NCBI GenBank assembly: GCA_949775045.1
Contig: OX459100.1
Coordinates: 15,865,396-15,929,395 of the forward strand
Length of the DNA stretch: 64,000 bases
Origin: Metridium senile
Lineage: Eukaryota > Cnidaria > Anthozoa > Actiniaria > Metridiidae
Direction: 5' to 3'
This document shows, piece by piece, positions 21,801-33,694 of the stretch. Each line of letters begins with the position of its first letter. Position 1 is the first letter of the stretch. A program made the translations under genes and the position numbers. The notes beneath the pieces are model-generated. The model was not told where the DNA came from and searched no databases. It was given only the letters and a program-made list of their open reading frames with translations.

Positions 21801-24800
21801 TATAATTTAGCTTTAGTGAGCTCTTTAGTCAATATTTTGCAATGATTTAAGCAAAGAAATTGCAAAGCAATCTTGTTGGTTTGTATAAATGTAGGTGAGT
21901 TTTGTAATAAAGTCATTTCACACAGACTATATAGCGTGAATTTCTTCTTCAAGTTTTAAACATGTCCGCTAACAATGAGCTTGATTTAAATGTACTTTTT
22001 AACTCTGATGAAGAAGAAGATTTCAAAGTTTTTGATCCTGATGAGAACTAAAAAGCTTTTCAGTAGTATTTAGGGGGGATGAGTGAAGAAGACAGCGATG
22101 AAGATGAGGAAAACACCAACGATAATGTCGGCGAAGCGGAATGGAAAAGTGATGCCGTAAACATCGTCAGCTATCAGCCAGAGTTTATCGCGAATTCGGG
22201 TCCAAATGAACAGCTAACAAAACGCAGAACCAAGTGATTATTTCAATCTATTATTCACGGATGAACTGATCCAAATTATAACAATTCAAACCAATCTCTT
22301 TGCTGAGCAAACTGACAATGCAGAAGAAAACATGGCGCTGAATTCGAGGATGAAGGGCAACAACATGTGCCGAAATGAAATTTTTCTTTGCCAAAATATT
22401 TTTTATGGATTTAGATAGAAAGAAAATTCTATATGCTTTAATAACATATGAGGTTCATGTTCATTGGAACAATTCCTGATTTTATATGAATTTATTAAAC
22501 GAAAGCACTGCAATTTTGTAAATCCCTCATGTTACCGGCAGGACAAGGGTTAAAAATATATTATTTTGTATTGATTATGTTTTTAGGAAAGTTCTAGTAT
22601 TATTAGCCCTGGAAATGGGCGAGTAGTCTGAAAGTTTGGCATATTAAAACTTTAAAAGAATTGATACAAATTTATTTTTGACATTCCAATGTACCACAAC
22701 ATTCTCAATTTTAGATTCAATATTAAATTAACAACATCAAATATGTGTAATATGTTGCATCACACATATTTCTTTACTGTTCAATTTTTCCTACTGTAGG
22801 ATTGTCAATCTACTCAGTCGACTAATTCAACAAATAGTGATGGTGTATTGAAAGCAAGACTACATCAGGTATTACAATTCTACAAAATATTTACTTCAAA
22901 CAGAGGTGTATATATACTATAATTATTATGATGTACATTAATGGTTTAAATGGCCAGAACAAACAGCTTTTGGCAATTTTTTTTCTAGCACCAAAAATGC
23001 TTTTTAGTGGTTGTTCCAATGGCAGCTTTGTCATACAGTAGCAATTTTAAAGGTTTAAAATATTCACTAACACTTTGACTACGCAAGTGCTTTTAAGATG
23101 CTCACAAACACTTTTCAATGGCTATGTTAAAGCTGTGGTCAAACGGCTATGATAGTTGATGATAGTTGAAGGCATATCAAATATCACCAACTATCATGTA
23201 CGTGCGGTCAAACGGCAAAAACTATCATCGACTATCATGTGAAATTTGAACATGTTCAAACTCTATGATAGTCCATGATAGTCCATGATAGTGCATGATA
23301 GTTGATGGTCAAACGCACATGATAGTTGGAACTATCATCAACTATCATGAACTATCATTGCCGTTTGACCAAGGCTTTATGTTTTCTATACCTTTGGTTT
23401 CAAGACCACACTGTTTAAACAGGTTTTCAAACTGTTTTTAACAGTATTAAATAAAATGTACATTATCCCATTGAGGATCACACACACACATATAATTAAA
23501 TAAATTATATGTCAACTACATTGCAGGTAGCTCGATTGGTAAAGCATTAGATTTTCACCAAATGAATGTGTTTCTTTATTTCATCTTGAATGTCTATTTT
23601 GTTTTGTTTTCACAGTTCAGGGCTCGTCAGAATCTACTAACCAAGTCAATGAAAGGATGTAAGAGAGAGATCAAAGAAGTCTTGAATTCAAATACTGTGA
23701 GTAGATATCATGTAGACTCAATATTATTGATAATTATATCTAATTGTTGATGACAGTGTTTTGTTGAATCACAATAACTACAAAACGTGACACTCATATT
23801 GAGTTGAAACAAGAAGTGAACAGCAGAACACTGATGGACTAGCATGACTATAACTTTTAAGATTCTGATGTCGAAGTGAAGCTTCCCTTTGATTACTACA
23901 TGTGTAAAATGAACAAACAATCAAACAATCAGACAAAAAAATCAAGCAGACAAACAAACAAGCAGACAAACAATCAAACAGTCAGACAAAACAAATCAAG
24001 CAGACAAAGAAACAGTCAGACAAACAATCAAACAGTCAGACAAAACAAATCAAGCAGACAAAGAAACAGTCAGACAAACAATCAAACAGTCAGACAAAAC
24101 AAATCAAGCAGACAAAGAAACAAATAAACAATAAGACAAACAGACATTCAAACAAACAAAAGCAAACAAACAAATAGACAAGCAGACAAACAAACAGACA
24201 AACAGACAAGTAGACAAACAAACAAAAAAAACAACAGACAAACAAACAAGCAGACAAACAAACAGACAAACAAACAAGCAGACAAACAGACAAACAGACA
24301 AACAGACAAACAAACAAACAAACAAACAAACAAACAAGCAGACAAACTAATAGGTGACATACATTACCAATTGTTTTTTAAATAAATTACATATTTTGTT
24401 GTAAAGTTCTAAAGACCAATACTTGATGTACAGTTTGTACCTGGTCAAAATTACTATAAATATTTTATCTACTTGTTTGCAGACACCCAATGGATTGTTC
24501 CTAAAAAGCAATTTTGAACTGCTAAGACAAAACTACAAGAAGTCAATAAAACTGTTGAATAGTGCCCCCAAGACAGGAACCAATGTACTGAACAGTGGTG
24601 AAAGTATGAGTACTATGTATTTTAATAACCTAGGATGTGTACACTTTCATATGCGTAAATACAACCTAGCAGCTTTCTATTCAAGACTGGCTCTAGAAGA
24701 GGATGACAAGGCATTGTTAGCTTTGCCACAGACAGAGAAAAGTAAGTTAGTACTATTTGTTATAATAGAGCGCTAACACTATATCCATGAAACAAAATCA

Positions 24801-27800
24801 AATTGTTAGTGTTTAATAGTTCCTATTTGGTGACTATTAGTCACTATCAAAGACAAGTAAAGTTGTAATGAGGTATTGTTTCCTTTTGTATTTGATGTTT
24901 CTGGTTGAGTCATACTGACTAAATAGTCACTAAATATCAACTATTAGTTAGTAACTATTTTGTTTTTTTTTATCATGGTTCTAGTGTTTTCGCTCTAATA
25001 AACCTTGCTTTACTGTTTGACCATTGGAAAAATTCTTTGTAAGGGACTTTGTGTCCTATTGTTGCTTCTCCTTGTTCTTTGTAAACTACATCCAAAATTA
25101 TAATAAATAAATAAACAAGTTTCTAGTTCTTTGTTACATAGCCTTAGTGTTGGTTGTAGGTACAAATTAGTCAAAAAAGTAGAGATGTTTGCATTCCTTT
25201 CTTTACCACAAGCTGTAATGTCTAAAGATAGTCAAGAAGTCAGCCAAACATATTTATTTATTTATTCATTCATTCAATCATACATTCATTCATTCATTCA
25301 TTTATTCATTCATTCGCTTATTCATTCATTTGTTTGTTTATTTATCTATCTATTTTATTCATTTATCTATCTATTTATTCATTTGTCTGTCTGTCTTTCT
25401 ATCTGCCTATTTATTTATCTATCTAATATCTATTAATTTGTTTATAAATTTATGTATTTATTTCCTATGTGTCATTTTATTATCAGATGATGCATTACAT
25501 AGTTGTCCAATGATTGGTCTAAGACTAAGTCGACGGCATGAAATCCTCTATAATCTTGGAATACAGCTACTGTTTGCAGGCAGACCACATGCAGCGTTTG
25601 ACTGTTTAGTAGAATCTCTACAAACCTATCATACTAATGTTAGACTATGGTTAAGACTGGCAGAATGTTGTATATTGGCACACCAACTGGTAAGAGCTAA
25701 TTGCCATTTACACACTAGAAGACTGACAAATTGTCAGGTCATTAGATTTTTGAGAAGGGGGGGGGGGGGGGGGATCAATTTTTTTTTGCAGGATATTTTT
25801 TCCCATTCTACGTATGTGCAGGTTTTTTTTTTTTTCAACTTGCACACTTGTGTTTTTGTCATTTGTTGCTGTGCACAATTTTTTTTCTTTTTAAGGCTGT
25901 GCTCAAATTTTTTTTGGTATTTGCCCAAATCCCCCCCCCCCAATCCCCCCATCCCCCCCACCCCCTCCCTCAAATATCTAATTGTCCGTCCCTAAGGGAC
26001 AAGTCATCTGGTGTACACCAGGATGAACACAAAGTTCTTGATGAGAGAAAGTTGTTTGAAATCACATTGAAATCAGTTTTAAAACAGTGAATACACTAAT
26101 GTTCAAACATCTTAATTTCCTAGTTTTAACTTGAATGTCATGAACCATTATTTGTTTTGTTTTAGTCTGGTGACAGGAGGTGGAGATGTAATCAGAAATG
26201 TGATGTAGTCAAGTCCGTGGTTGGATCAGGACCACACAGGAAGATTGTCATATCATCAGAAAAAGAGAAAAGACTACTTGAGTAAGAATAACTAGATCAA
26301 TAAATGGATGGATGGATGAATAGATGAATGTATTAATGGATGTATTAATGGATGGATGGATTAGATAAACTGAATGATGAATGTTTGTAATAATGAACAA
26401 ATGAATGAATGGATAAATGAATGAATGAATGGTTGTGTAAATAAATGAATGGATGAATAAATGGTTGTATGAATATAATACAAATGAATGAATGAATGAT
26501 TACTTCTGTGAATAAATAAATGGATAAATGGATAAAGTAAAGGGCTTTATTATTACATCTGAAGTCACTTTAGTTGAAGCTAGTCTTCCAGAGAGCCAAT
26601 GGTGATGACTGAATAAACACATGAATGGATGGACATACTTCACTACCCTAGGCCACTGAGTATAGAACATTCAAAGTAGTGGTAGTGTGTGTTAGTGGAC
26701 TAGGAGAAATTTGCAATCTCTGCTCCTCAAAAATTTGATAAAATGAAATAATAAATATACAATAAATAAAACTACCAATATTGCTAGCTATAATTAATTA
26801 ACTTATTGTTTTATTCAGTTCCAGTAATGAGAGCCAATCAGCAGCAATGCCAGCCTGTACTCTAGAATTCTCCTCAATATGTCTTCAGAATGCTCTACTC
26901 CTACTAAAGGCAGGAGAAACACTTCTACACTCTAGAAATGATAGTAATTCAACTATAGAGAACCATATTGGGCAGGATGATAATGAAGTCTTTGATATCA
27001 ATGGATCTATGTAAGTCATTACCACAGGAAAACCCTCTATACAATATCATAGTGTGATACAATACCTTGTAAAAGGGAACTGTGGCATTGTAAAAAGATG
27101 TAAATTAGGCACAAATGTCACCTTTTTTGGCTGGTACATAAATGAAATTGTTTGTTGTTTAAACTTTTCACCTCTAAAGCGTTTTGGTTTGAGTTAAATT
27201 GTAATTTCGACGCCTGAACTTTTGTCCGCCATGTTGGTGTACACAAGCTGTACACAAACATGGCGGCTCCATACATTCTTACCAAAAAAATAGCATATGA
27301 AATTGTTCATATCTTGGCAGCAAATACTTGGTTTGACTTGATTTTTGCAAAATATCATTCTTTTACCCACTCTTTCACGTGAAAGTACTTTTAATAATTA
27401 TTATGTTTAGGTCTCTGAAACTGCCTGAAATATTTTTGATGACGTAAATGTAAACCGAGAATAGGTTAAGGAATAATAGCTCAGCACTACTGTAGAATAA
27501 TTGTTTAATTTGACTTTTGTAGCGAGAGTAATTCGTCTAAAGGTTCAAGATGTTCAGAGTCTAGTATTCCTGCCTTTCCTGGCCCACCTATCAAATTAAA
27601 AGAAATCCCTAATATCAGGTAACAAACCACATTACTGTTGAAGTGAACTCTTAGTGAGGAATGTTTGTTGTAAAGCATTGTTCATTCTTTTATTCATGCA
27701 TTTATTTACTTACTTACTTACTTACTTACTTACCTATTTATTTACTTACTTACTTACTTACCTATTTACTTACTTACCTATTTACTTACTTACCTATTTA

Positions 27801-28398
27801 CTTACTTACATACTTACTTACTTACTTACCTATTTACTTACTTACATACTTACTTACTTACTTACTTACCTGTTTACTTACTTACCTATTTACTTACTTA
27901 CTTACTTACTTACATACTTACTTACCTATTTACTTACTTACCTATTTACTTACTTACCTATTTACTTACTTACCTATTTACTTACTTACATACTTACTTA
28001 CTTACTTACATACTTACTTACTTACTTACCTATTTACTTACTTACCTATTTACTTACTTACTTTTAATCAATTTATAAATTGTAATAAGTTATTTATTAT
28101 AGTTTTAATTTAAAATCTATAAAAGGTTATGATAAACAATCTAAATGTTATATTATTTTAAGGCAAGACATCACCTAGTTCCAAAATAATAATAAACAAA
28201 CTTTTTGTCTTACTTTCACACTTACCCACCTCACCAACCCACTTACATACTGGCTTGATCAAGAACAAAAATGATAAGATAATAATTTATTGTTTTACAT
28301 CAAAATACAAAGTACCAAATCTCCCTAGCCAGTGGCTAATGTTTAAGTATTCAACACAATTACCCACTAACCCACTTGATTCATGAAGAACACTTCTA

Positions 28399-28467
<69 letters not shown>

Positions 28468-28488
28468 CTACCTACTTACTTACTTACC

Positions 28489-28521
<33 letters not shown>

Positions 28522-31500
28522 TATTTATTACTTTATTTAAAACTCATAAAGCAATGTCTAGCCATTTTCTAAGTGTTTTACATCTTAGCACACCAAACGA
28601 CTGAGCAACATTTGGCCTACCTCTAGAGACAGACTGTTTGACATTTAATTCAAACAAACTAGTTAGTGCATGTCTGGATATCAACACATTCGTGTGAGGC
28701 TCAGCCACGTGCAAATACTTATACTATCTTATTTGCTTGTTTTACTTGACATTTCATTTACTCTATGACTTGTTTGGTTTCAGATGCGCTATGCTGTGTT
28801 GCAGTGCCTATGTATCCCTGGGATTAGGTGACAATGTTACAGCACTAGAACATGCACAGCGCCTACTGGAACATACTAATATTTCAGGATCACACAAGTA
28901 AGAGACAGCATTTAATTGATTCAAACCAATGAAGTGAATTCTCTACACATCATGAATAGGCCTTTTGCAACAACAGGTCATGTGACCCTACCCCTTTTAA
29001 ATTGAACAGCTGTGTCAAAATGAACATCAGAAATGAAAAGAGCACCTCCATATTAGTAAAAAGCCAAAGTTTTAGCTCATGATGTTGCATTTCCCTTGTG
29101 TTACATTTTATGAGCTGATATTTCGCCTTACTAATGTTTAGGTGCTCTTTTCATTTCTGATGTTCATTTTGACACAGCTGTTCGATTTAAAAGGGGTAGG
29201 GTCACGTGACCTGTTGTTGCAAAAGGCCAATCCATGTACTGTCATCACTGTTTTCAGCAAGATTATCATGATTTTCAGCATGTTCATCATCATTATTATT
29301 AGCATCATTGAAATTACATAATATATGCACATTTGATAATCATTAAGAATTCTGATTGGGTAAGAGGAGTACAATTAACTTTTCGTTCCTAGTCCTAATC
29401 CTCTTTTTTTCTCAACAAAGTAAGCCTAATATAGAAAGGAAGTAGGAATTCCAATGGGTTGCCTGTGGAGGAAGCTAACTCGTACCTATTAATTACAAAT
29501 TGCACTCAAGATTGTGTGATTTCCTATACATATCTTGATATTAATGTCTTTTCTGAATGTTTTAGATTTCTAGGTCATTTATATGCTGCTGAATCATTAA
29601 TCAAATTAAACCACATATCAGAAGCCATAACTCATTTATCATGTGATAATATCACTGATATAGGACCTGTTGTAGAAGACACTGGAGGTAGGTGTATGTT
29701 TTCATATAGAGGGATTTCATGGCAGCCATGTTTGTGGTCAAAACAATGGAGCTTTTCTCTCAAGGGAACTGAAATCCTTTGTCATTCAAAAACTTTATTT
29801 TGTACTTGCCCACAAACATGGCTGCCATGAAATCCCTCCATTGATGTTAACCTATTTGTGTGCTGTATAAATTGATGTGGAAAACTGTTTTGTAATCTGA
29901 ATTAAAAGTACTTTAATTTGTGCCCAGCTGTAATGTCCCTAGCTTTATGTAATATATCAAACACGAGAAAGAGTGTTTCATCAGGTTTTCAAACACTGAA
30001 AAATGGGTTGAAAAAACGAGGCGCAGCCGAGTTTTTTTGGGCCCATTTTGATGTGTTTGAAAACCTGATGAATCACCCTTTCGAGTGTTGGATATTACTT
30101 CTCAAATTATTGGATAATTATTGGAGAAATTCAAAGCGAAGTTGGCTTAATTTTATGCAAGTGTTTCATCAGATTTCAAACTCCTTCACGCTAGTGATTT
30201 TGTCTTTGTTTTCTCTTCATTAATTATTCATGAGTTTTAGAAGTTGATTTGCAAGACAGTTTTAACAGATGACACACATATTTTGATATCGAAATGTTCA
30301 ATTGATTATCACCTAGCATACTACGGAAAAACTGGAACGGTAACACTTTCATTTATAATTATGCCTGGAGTAGGAGTGCTTTTTTGTACCACATGACTAT
30401 TTTTGATCACAATGATTGTCCAGAAGTGAAAACATACTTCAAAAAATGATCAAAATGTGCTTGGTGTTTGGCCAGGGGATCCAAATACCTTGAAATGGAT
30501 GAAAGAATGAGGTCTACACCATTGTGCCTTCATCCATTTCAAGGTGTTTGGATCCACTGATCAAACATGAAGCACAAGTTTTTGATCTGACTTCTCATTC
30601 TCATTATAACTCATTTGTTTTTGAATCTCCTGTATTGAAAGATGCAATGGACAAGATCTTATTTTAACTCATTGTTCCTTGTTTATTTTACATGTTAGGT
30701 GGTACAGAGAAAGGAGATAAAGAGAGAGAAACTATTCATCATTGTAAGTTGTCTTCCTACCTTCTCCTCCTTCTCCTATATTTCCTCCTCCTCCACCACC
30801 ATCTCCTCCTCCTCCACCAAATTCTCCTCCTCCTTCTTCTCCTCCTCCACCTCCTTCTCCTCCACCACCTTTTCCTCCTCCACCACCTTCTCCTCCTCCT
30901 CCACCACCTTCTCCTCCACCACCTTTTCCTCCTCCACCACCTTCTCCTCCTCCTCCACCNNNNNNNNNNNNNNNNNNNNNNNNNNNNNNNNNNNNNNNNN
31001 NNNNNNNNNNNNNNNNNNNNNNNNNNNNNNNNNNNNNNNNNNNNNNNNNNNNNNNNNNNNNNNNNNNNNNNNNNNNNNNNNNNNNNNNNNNNNNNNNNNN
31101 NNNNNNNNNNNNNNNNNNNNNNNNNNNNNNNNNNNNNNNNNNNNNNNNNNNNNNNNNNNCTCCCCTTCCTCCTCCTCCATTATTAATTTGATTCTTTGAT
31201 CCTTTCCTTACTTATTTAATGAGATGTTTTTCCCTGTCAGGTTGTGAGAAGACAGATTACCCCCAATCTCTTAGTGAAGGCAAAGCTACTCTGCTATATA
31301 ATCTAGCCAGTACCTATTGCTTGAGAAGTGAATATGATAAAGCTAAGAAATGTCTCAGTCAGGTATGATTACAGCAAAAATATAGACATCGTGAATTAGA
31401 AAAGAAAGATTTTCACAGAAGATTCAGAATGATTGAAAATGTCTTATTGCCAGACACAAACACCCCACTGATATTATTGAGGAGACTCTGACTTACTCTC

Positions 31501-33198
31501 ACTACCTCGATCTACATGGTGGAGGGAAGAAAACCAAAATAGAATGGAATAGGGTGGAATGAAATGGAATGGAAAAGAATGGAATAGAATAGAATGGGAT
31601 AGATTAGTCAAGAATAGAATGGAATAGAATGGAATGGAATAGATTATAATGGAATAGATTAGTCAAGAATGGAATAGAATAGAATGAAATAGAATAGAAT
31701 GGAATAGAATAGAATAGAATAGAATGAAATAGAATAGAATGAAATAGAATAGAATGAAATAAATTAGAATGAAATAGAATAGAATGGAATAGAATAGAAT
31801 GAAATAGAATAGAATAGAATAGAATGAAATAGAATAGAATGGAATAGAATATAATGAAATATAATGGAATGAAATAGAATGGAATAGAATAGAATGGAAT
31901 AGAATAGAATGAAATAGAATGGAATGAAATAGAATAGAATGGAACAGAATAGAATGGAATAGAATAGAATGAAATAGAATGGAATGAAAAGAAATGAAAT
32001 AGAATAGAATGGAATAGAATTAGTAAAAAAACTACATAACCCATTTGCCACCAATGTACCGTTCTATTGATGACCCTATCTTATAATAAATGTACTCATG
32101 TCTACTGATTGTTTATACTTTTAATAGGCCTGTTCACAAGGGAGTTCAAAGTCTTTGTCAGCAAAGATGGTCTTATTAGCTGTTTATATTGAATTACAAT
32201 GTGGTAAGTATTAAATGGATTACAAACCTGAGTAAACCAATACCTAAATTTCACTCACTTGAAATTTAAACAAATCTTAATTCGATAATTGGTTAAAAAT
32301 GTGCCACCAGGCCTTACAATAGTGTGTATGCTAAAGCTTATTACTTAAATTACCATGACAACAAATTAATTTATGACTGGAAAAATGTGAGATTATTATA
32401 CATTGTACTCACTATCTAGAATCTGATTGGCTAACAGCATGCAAGTTATTTTGACAATCAGACAACCTACAGATTAGTGAAAAGTGATTATTTTTTGCTA
32501 TTCTGTACCTTTAATACATTATTCACCAAAAAATCAATTTATTGTCCACTTTCATTGTTTTCTTTCTAAAAAAAACTTCATTGAACTTGAAATAATTTGT
32601 ATTGCTTCATTTTCTCTAAAACAATGTATAATAAAACAATTATTGAATTCGGTTTTGTGATATCAGAATAATCAAGGTCTCGGCAAGTGTGATCTGCCTC
32701 TACCTCTGGCCTCTGCTGATTACACTTGCCTCAACCTTGAGTATTCTTGATATCACAAAAACCCTATTTAAACAATAGAGTAGTTGAATCAAGGGCATTA
32801 TGCTGTGATAGTTGCCCTCGGAAACTGGATGTTCAGAAATACAAATAGCCACCAGAGAACGCAGTTCGAGGGCGACTATGAAGTTTTGAGGAACATCCAG
32901 TTTCCAAGGGCAACTATCACAGCATTATGCCCTTGATTCAACTACTCTATTGTTTATCACATCACGTGTTCATCCCTCAACCAATGAGAACGGAGGAAAA
33001 TTTGTTGTTGAATTATAATCAATAATATGTTTATAATCAAAGAGCATGTAGTTTTATATTTGTCTAATAATAAACATTTGTATTTCAGGCAACACAGCCA
33101 GTGCTTTACAGATAATCAAGAAAAATCAATTTCTTTACATGCTAGGAAATGGGAAGACAAAACATTCCAAACGCCTTAGTGATTGCTGGAAAACATGA
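18891..33198 (+). CDS. CNOT10: CCR4-NOT transcription complex subunit 10
   Basis: CNOT10 is a TPR protein that, with CNOT11, forms a module docked on the N-terminus of the CNOT1 scaffold in the cytoplasmic mRNA deadenylase complex. Hand splicing gives 18 coding exons with GT-AG borders: 18891-19169, 19471-19551, 20024-20087, 20749-20810, 21417-21488, 22800-22868, 23616-23696, 24483-24741, 25487-25689, 26166-26281, 26819-27010, 27523-27618, 28784-28897, 29566-29687, 30699-30743, 31241-31362, 32128-32203 and 33089-33198. They total 2163 nt, 720 aa plus stop, with all phases compatible; the human protein is 744 aa. Family-typical segments are [54 protein letters not shown] and [14 protein letters not shown]. 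The start lies just after an acceptor, so the 5' UTR is spliced. The N gap lies inside intron 15 and does not affect the protein. Confidence 0.95.
19313..19381. repeat. (ATTC)n microsatellite in CNOT10 intron 1
   Basis: About 17 tetranucleotide units of attc/cattcatt. Confidence 0.95.
19611..19793. mobile_element. MITE in CNOT10 intron 2
   Basis: Inverted ends agggctcgaaata and tagttcgagccct. The interior repeats variants of ctgccaaatgg and its complement. No ORF is present. Confidence 0.6.
20955..21287. mobile_element. MITE in CNOT10 intron 4
   Basis: Ends tactgcgctttttcggttg and caaccgaaaagcgcagta are inverted. Further inside, aaggctaggttcatatgttg pairs with aacgtatgaacctagcctt. The TA at both ends suggests a TA target. 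Confidence 0.65.
21506..22549 (+). mobile_element. Deleted piggyBac-like transposon in CNOT10 intron 5
   Basis: TTAA duplications (21502-21505 and 22550-22553) flank ends cccttgtcctgcc and ggcaggacaaggg, the CCC...GGG/TTAA signature of piggyBac elements. Near the left end a sub-terminal repeat (tgccaaagacgagt) occurs twice. Around 21962-22050 an ATG frame ([20 protein letters not shown]) with an acidic stretch resembles the acidic N-terminus of piggyBac transposases, but it stops after about 30 codons and the catalytic part is missing. The element is 1044 bp and non-autonomous. Confidence 0.75.
23130..23377. mobile_element. MITE with atgatagt interior, CNOT10 intron 6
   Basis: Ends aagctgtggtcaaacggc and gccgtttgaccaaggctt are inverted, with TA on both sides. 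The interior is made of reiterated catgatagt/actatcatg. Confidence 0.7.
23523..23565 (+). repeat. tRNA-like (A-box) relic
   Basis: The stretch aggtagctcgattggtaaag resembles a tRNA D-arm/A box. No B box or cloverleaf follows, so at most it is a SINE remnant in intron 6. Confidence 0.3.
23908..24347. repeat. Degenerate (CAAACAGA)n repeat in CNOT10 intron 7
   Basis: Long array of caaacaga/caaacaag variants. It includes a ~57-bp higher-order unit (aaatcaagcagacaaagaaa...) repeated about three times at 23990-24120. Apparent ORFs here on both strands are low-complexity. Confidence 0.9.
24768..24995. mobile_element. MITE family 'gagcg..atatccatgaa', copy 1, CNOT10 intron 8
   Basis: Ends gagcgctaacactatatcca and tcatggttctagtgttttcgctc are inverted between TA dinucleotides. 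Sister copies are at 50314-50896 (with an insertion) and 56855-57190 (with an insertion, right end lost). This copy shows both empty sites. Confidence 0.75.
25255..25430. repeat. (ATTC/ATCT)n microsatellite
   Basis: Interrupted tetranucleotide array just upstream of CNOT10 exon 9. Confidence 0.9.
25741..25982. mobile_element. G-rich-ended inverted-repeat element, CNOT10 intron 9
   Basis: The left end attagatttttgagaaggggg pairs with ccctccctcaaatatctaat on the right. The interior alternates T runs with tgtgcac/cttgcac motifs. No ORF is present. The G16 and C runs may be unstable or miscounted. Confidence 0.6.
26300..26525. repeat. (ATGG/ATGA)n degenerate microsatellite
   Basis: Irregular atggatggatgaatg array in CNOT10 intron 10. 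Confidence 0.85.
27695..28064. repeat. (TTAC)n array in CNOT10 intron 12
   Basis: About 370 bp of ttac units interrupted by ctattta, acata and ctgttta variants in a patterned way. The two long plus-strand ORFs here are repeat artefacts. Confidence 0.95.
28395..28530. repeat. (TTAC)n array, second block
   Basis: A nearly pure ttac/ctac array in the same intron, about 330 bp after the first. Confidence 0.95.
28959..29228. mobile_element. MITE in CNOT10 intron 13
   Basis: Ends ggccttttgcaacaacaggt and acctgttgttgcaaaaggcc are perfect inverted repeats, followed inward by further pairing (catcagaaatgaaaagagca against tgctcttttcatttctgatg). Confidence 0.75.
29709..29839. mobile_element. Short fold-back in CNOT10 intron 14
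   Basis: gagggatttcatggcagcca pairs with tggctgccatgaaatccctc. It lies 22 bp after exon 14. Confidence 0.65.
29951..30099. mobile_element. Palindromic repeat in CNOT10 intron 14
   Basis: tcatcaggttttcaaacac pairs with gtgtttgaaaacctgatga; the centre is gcgcagccgag. A similar aagccgag/cttcggc palindrome lies at 33965-34215. Confidence 0.55.
30465..30566. repeat. Short inverted repeat in CNOT10 intron 14
   Basis: ggatccaaataccttgaaat pairs with atttcaaggtgtttggatcc around a ~25-bp loop. Confidence 0.6.
30768..30959. repeat. (CTCCTC/CCACCA)n repeat beside the gap
   Basis: Polypyrimidine trinucleotide repeat immediately before the N run, in CNOT10 intron 15. It is the likely cause of the assembly gap. 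Confidence 0.9.
30960..31159. other. Assembly gap, 200 N
   Basis: Exactly 200 N, so probably a nominal gap size. The real length of intron 15 is unknown. Confidence 0.98.
31537..32021. repeat. (GAATA/GAATG)n array in CNOT10 intron 16
   Basis: Pentanucleotide satellite of aatag/aatgg/aatga units, about 480 bp. The long minus-strand ORFs here are artefacts. Confidence 0.95.
32651..32763. mobile_element. Fold-back in CNOT10 intron 17, first
   Basis: ggttttgtgatatcagaata pairs with tattcttgatatcacaaaaacc. The interior continues with tcaaggtctcggcaagtgt against acacttgcctcaaccttga. Confidence 0.65.
32771..32955. mobile_element. Fold-back in CNOT10 intron 17, second
   Basis: aacaatagagtagttgaatc pairs with gattcaactactctattgtt, with arms of about 65 bp (cattatgctgtgatagttgc against gcaactatcacagcataatg). 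Confidence 0.7.
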
Positions 33199-33349
33199 TA
33201 AATATCCTTGCCATTATTAGAATGATGGGAAATTATTGGTTCTTGATAGTTTTACCAAAAAAATTGCAAATAATATTATGCTATGTTCAACCTATGAAAA
33301 AATGATTGTCGTACAATGTTATTAGAGTGCAAACACTAAAAAATGGAAA

Positions 33350-33430
33350 TTAATTGGAAACTAGTGAGTAAACTAGTATAGGCTGCGTTGCTGTTTGAGA
33401 AACTCTGATATAAAAGATAGTTAAAAAACT
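33350..33430. repeat. Single unit of the NAT-cluster minisatellite family
   Basis: ctagtgagtaaactagtata followed by ggctgcgttgctgtttgag and gatataaaagatag matches the 62-68 bp unit of 11781-12860, outside the NAT cluster. The associated ttcgagctttagccc part is at 34233-34305. Confidence 0.7.
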
Positions 33431-33555
33431 CATTAATAATTCATGACCATTTTGTCCAATCCCATGCTCCTCTCTGGTCACGAGGAAAGCATTGTATATC
33501 GCATAATCTACGTTTGAAACGCAGAGGGATTATGGTGTAGAATAGAAGAACAATT

Positions 33556-33617
33556 GAATGCAAATGAACATGAAGCATTATATAATGGCACATGTGTCAT
33601 TATATAATGCTTCATGT
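33556..33617. repeat. Short palindrome
   Basis: gaagcattatataatggcac pairs with gtgtcattatataatgcttc. Confidence 0.6.
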
Positions 33618-33694
33618 CCATAATTCAGATATTACCCTTCCCCTCCAATCCCCCATCTCTACTGACGAGTAAACATCAGACTTAGAAATAATTT

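Noticed and set aside
24090..24360. Long Cys/Val/Leu-rich ORFs on the minus strand (and Gln/Asn/Lys-rich on plus)
   Set aside because: They are translations of the CAAACAGA repeat inside a CNOT10 intron; all frames are open because the repeat lacks stops.
27654..28113. Two overlapping ORFs of 137 and 150 codons, Leu/Tyr/Thr-rich
   Set aside because: They translate the TTAC tetranucleotide array; no independent evidence of coding.
30692..31199. ORFs spanning the N gap, Leu- or Ser-rich on plus and Glu-rich on minus
   Set aside because: They consist of the cct/ctc repeat and of N; they lie in an intron between two well-supported CNOT10 exons.
31604..32054. Phe/Ile/Ser-rich ORFs on the minus strand
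   Set aside because: Artefact of the GAATA pentanucleotide repeat.
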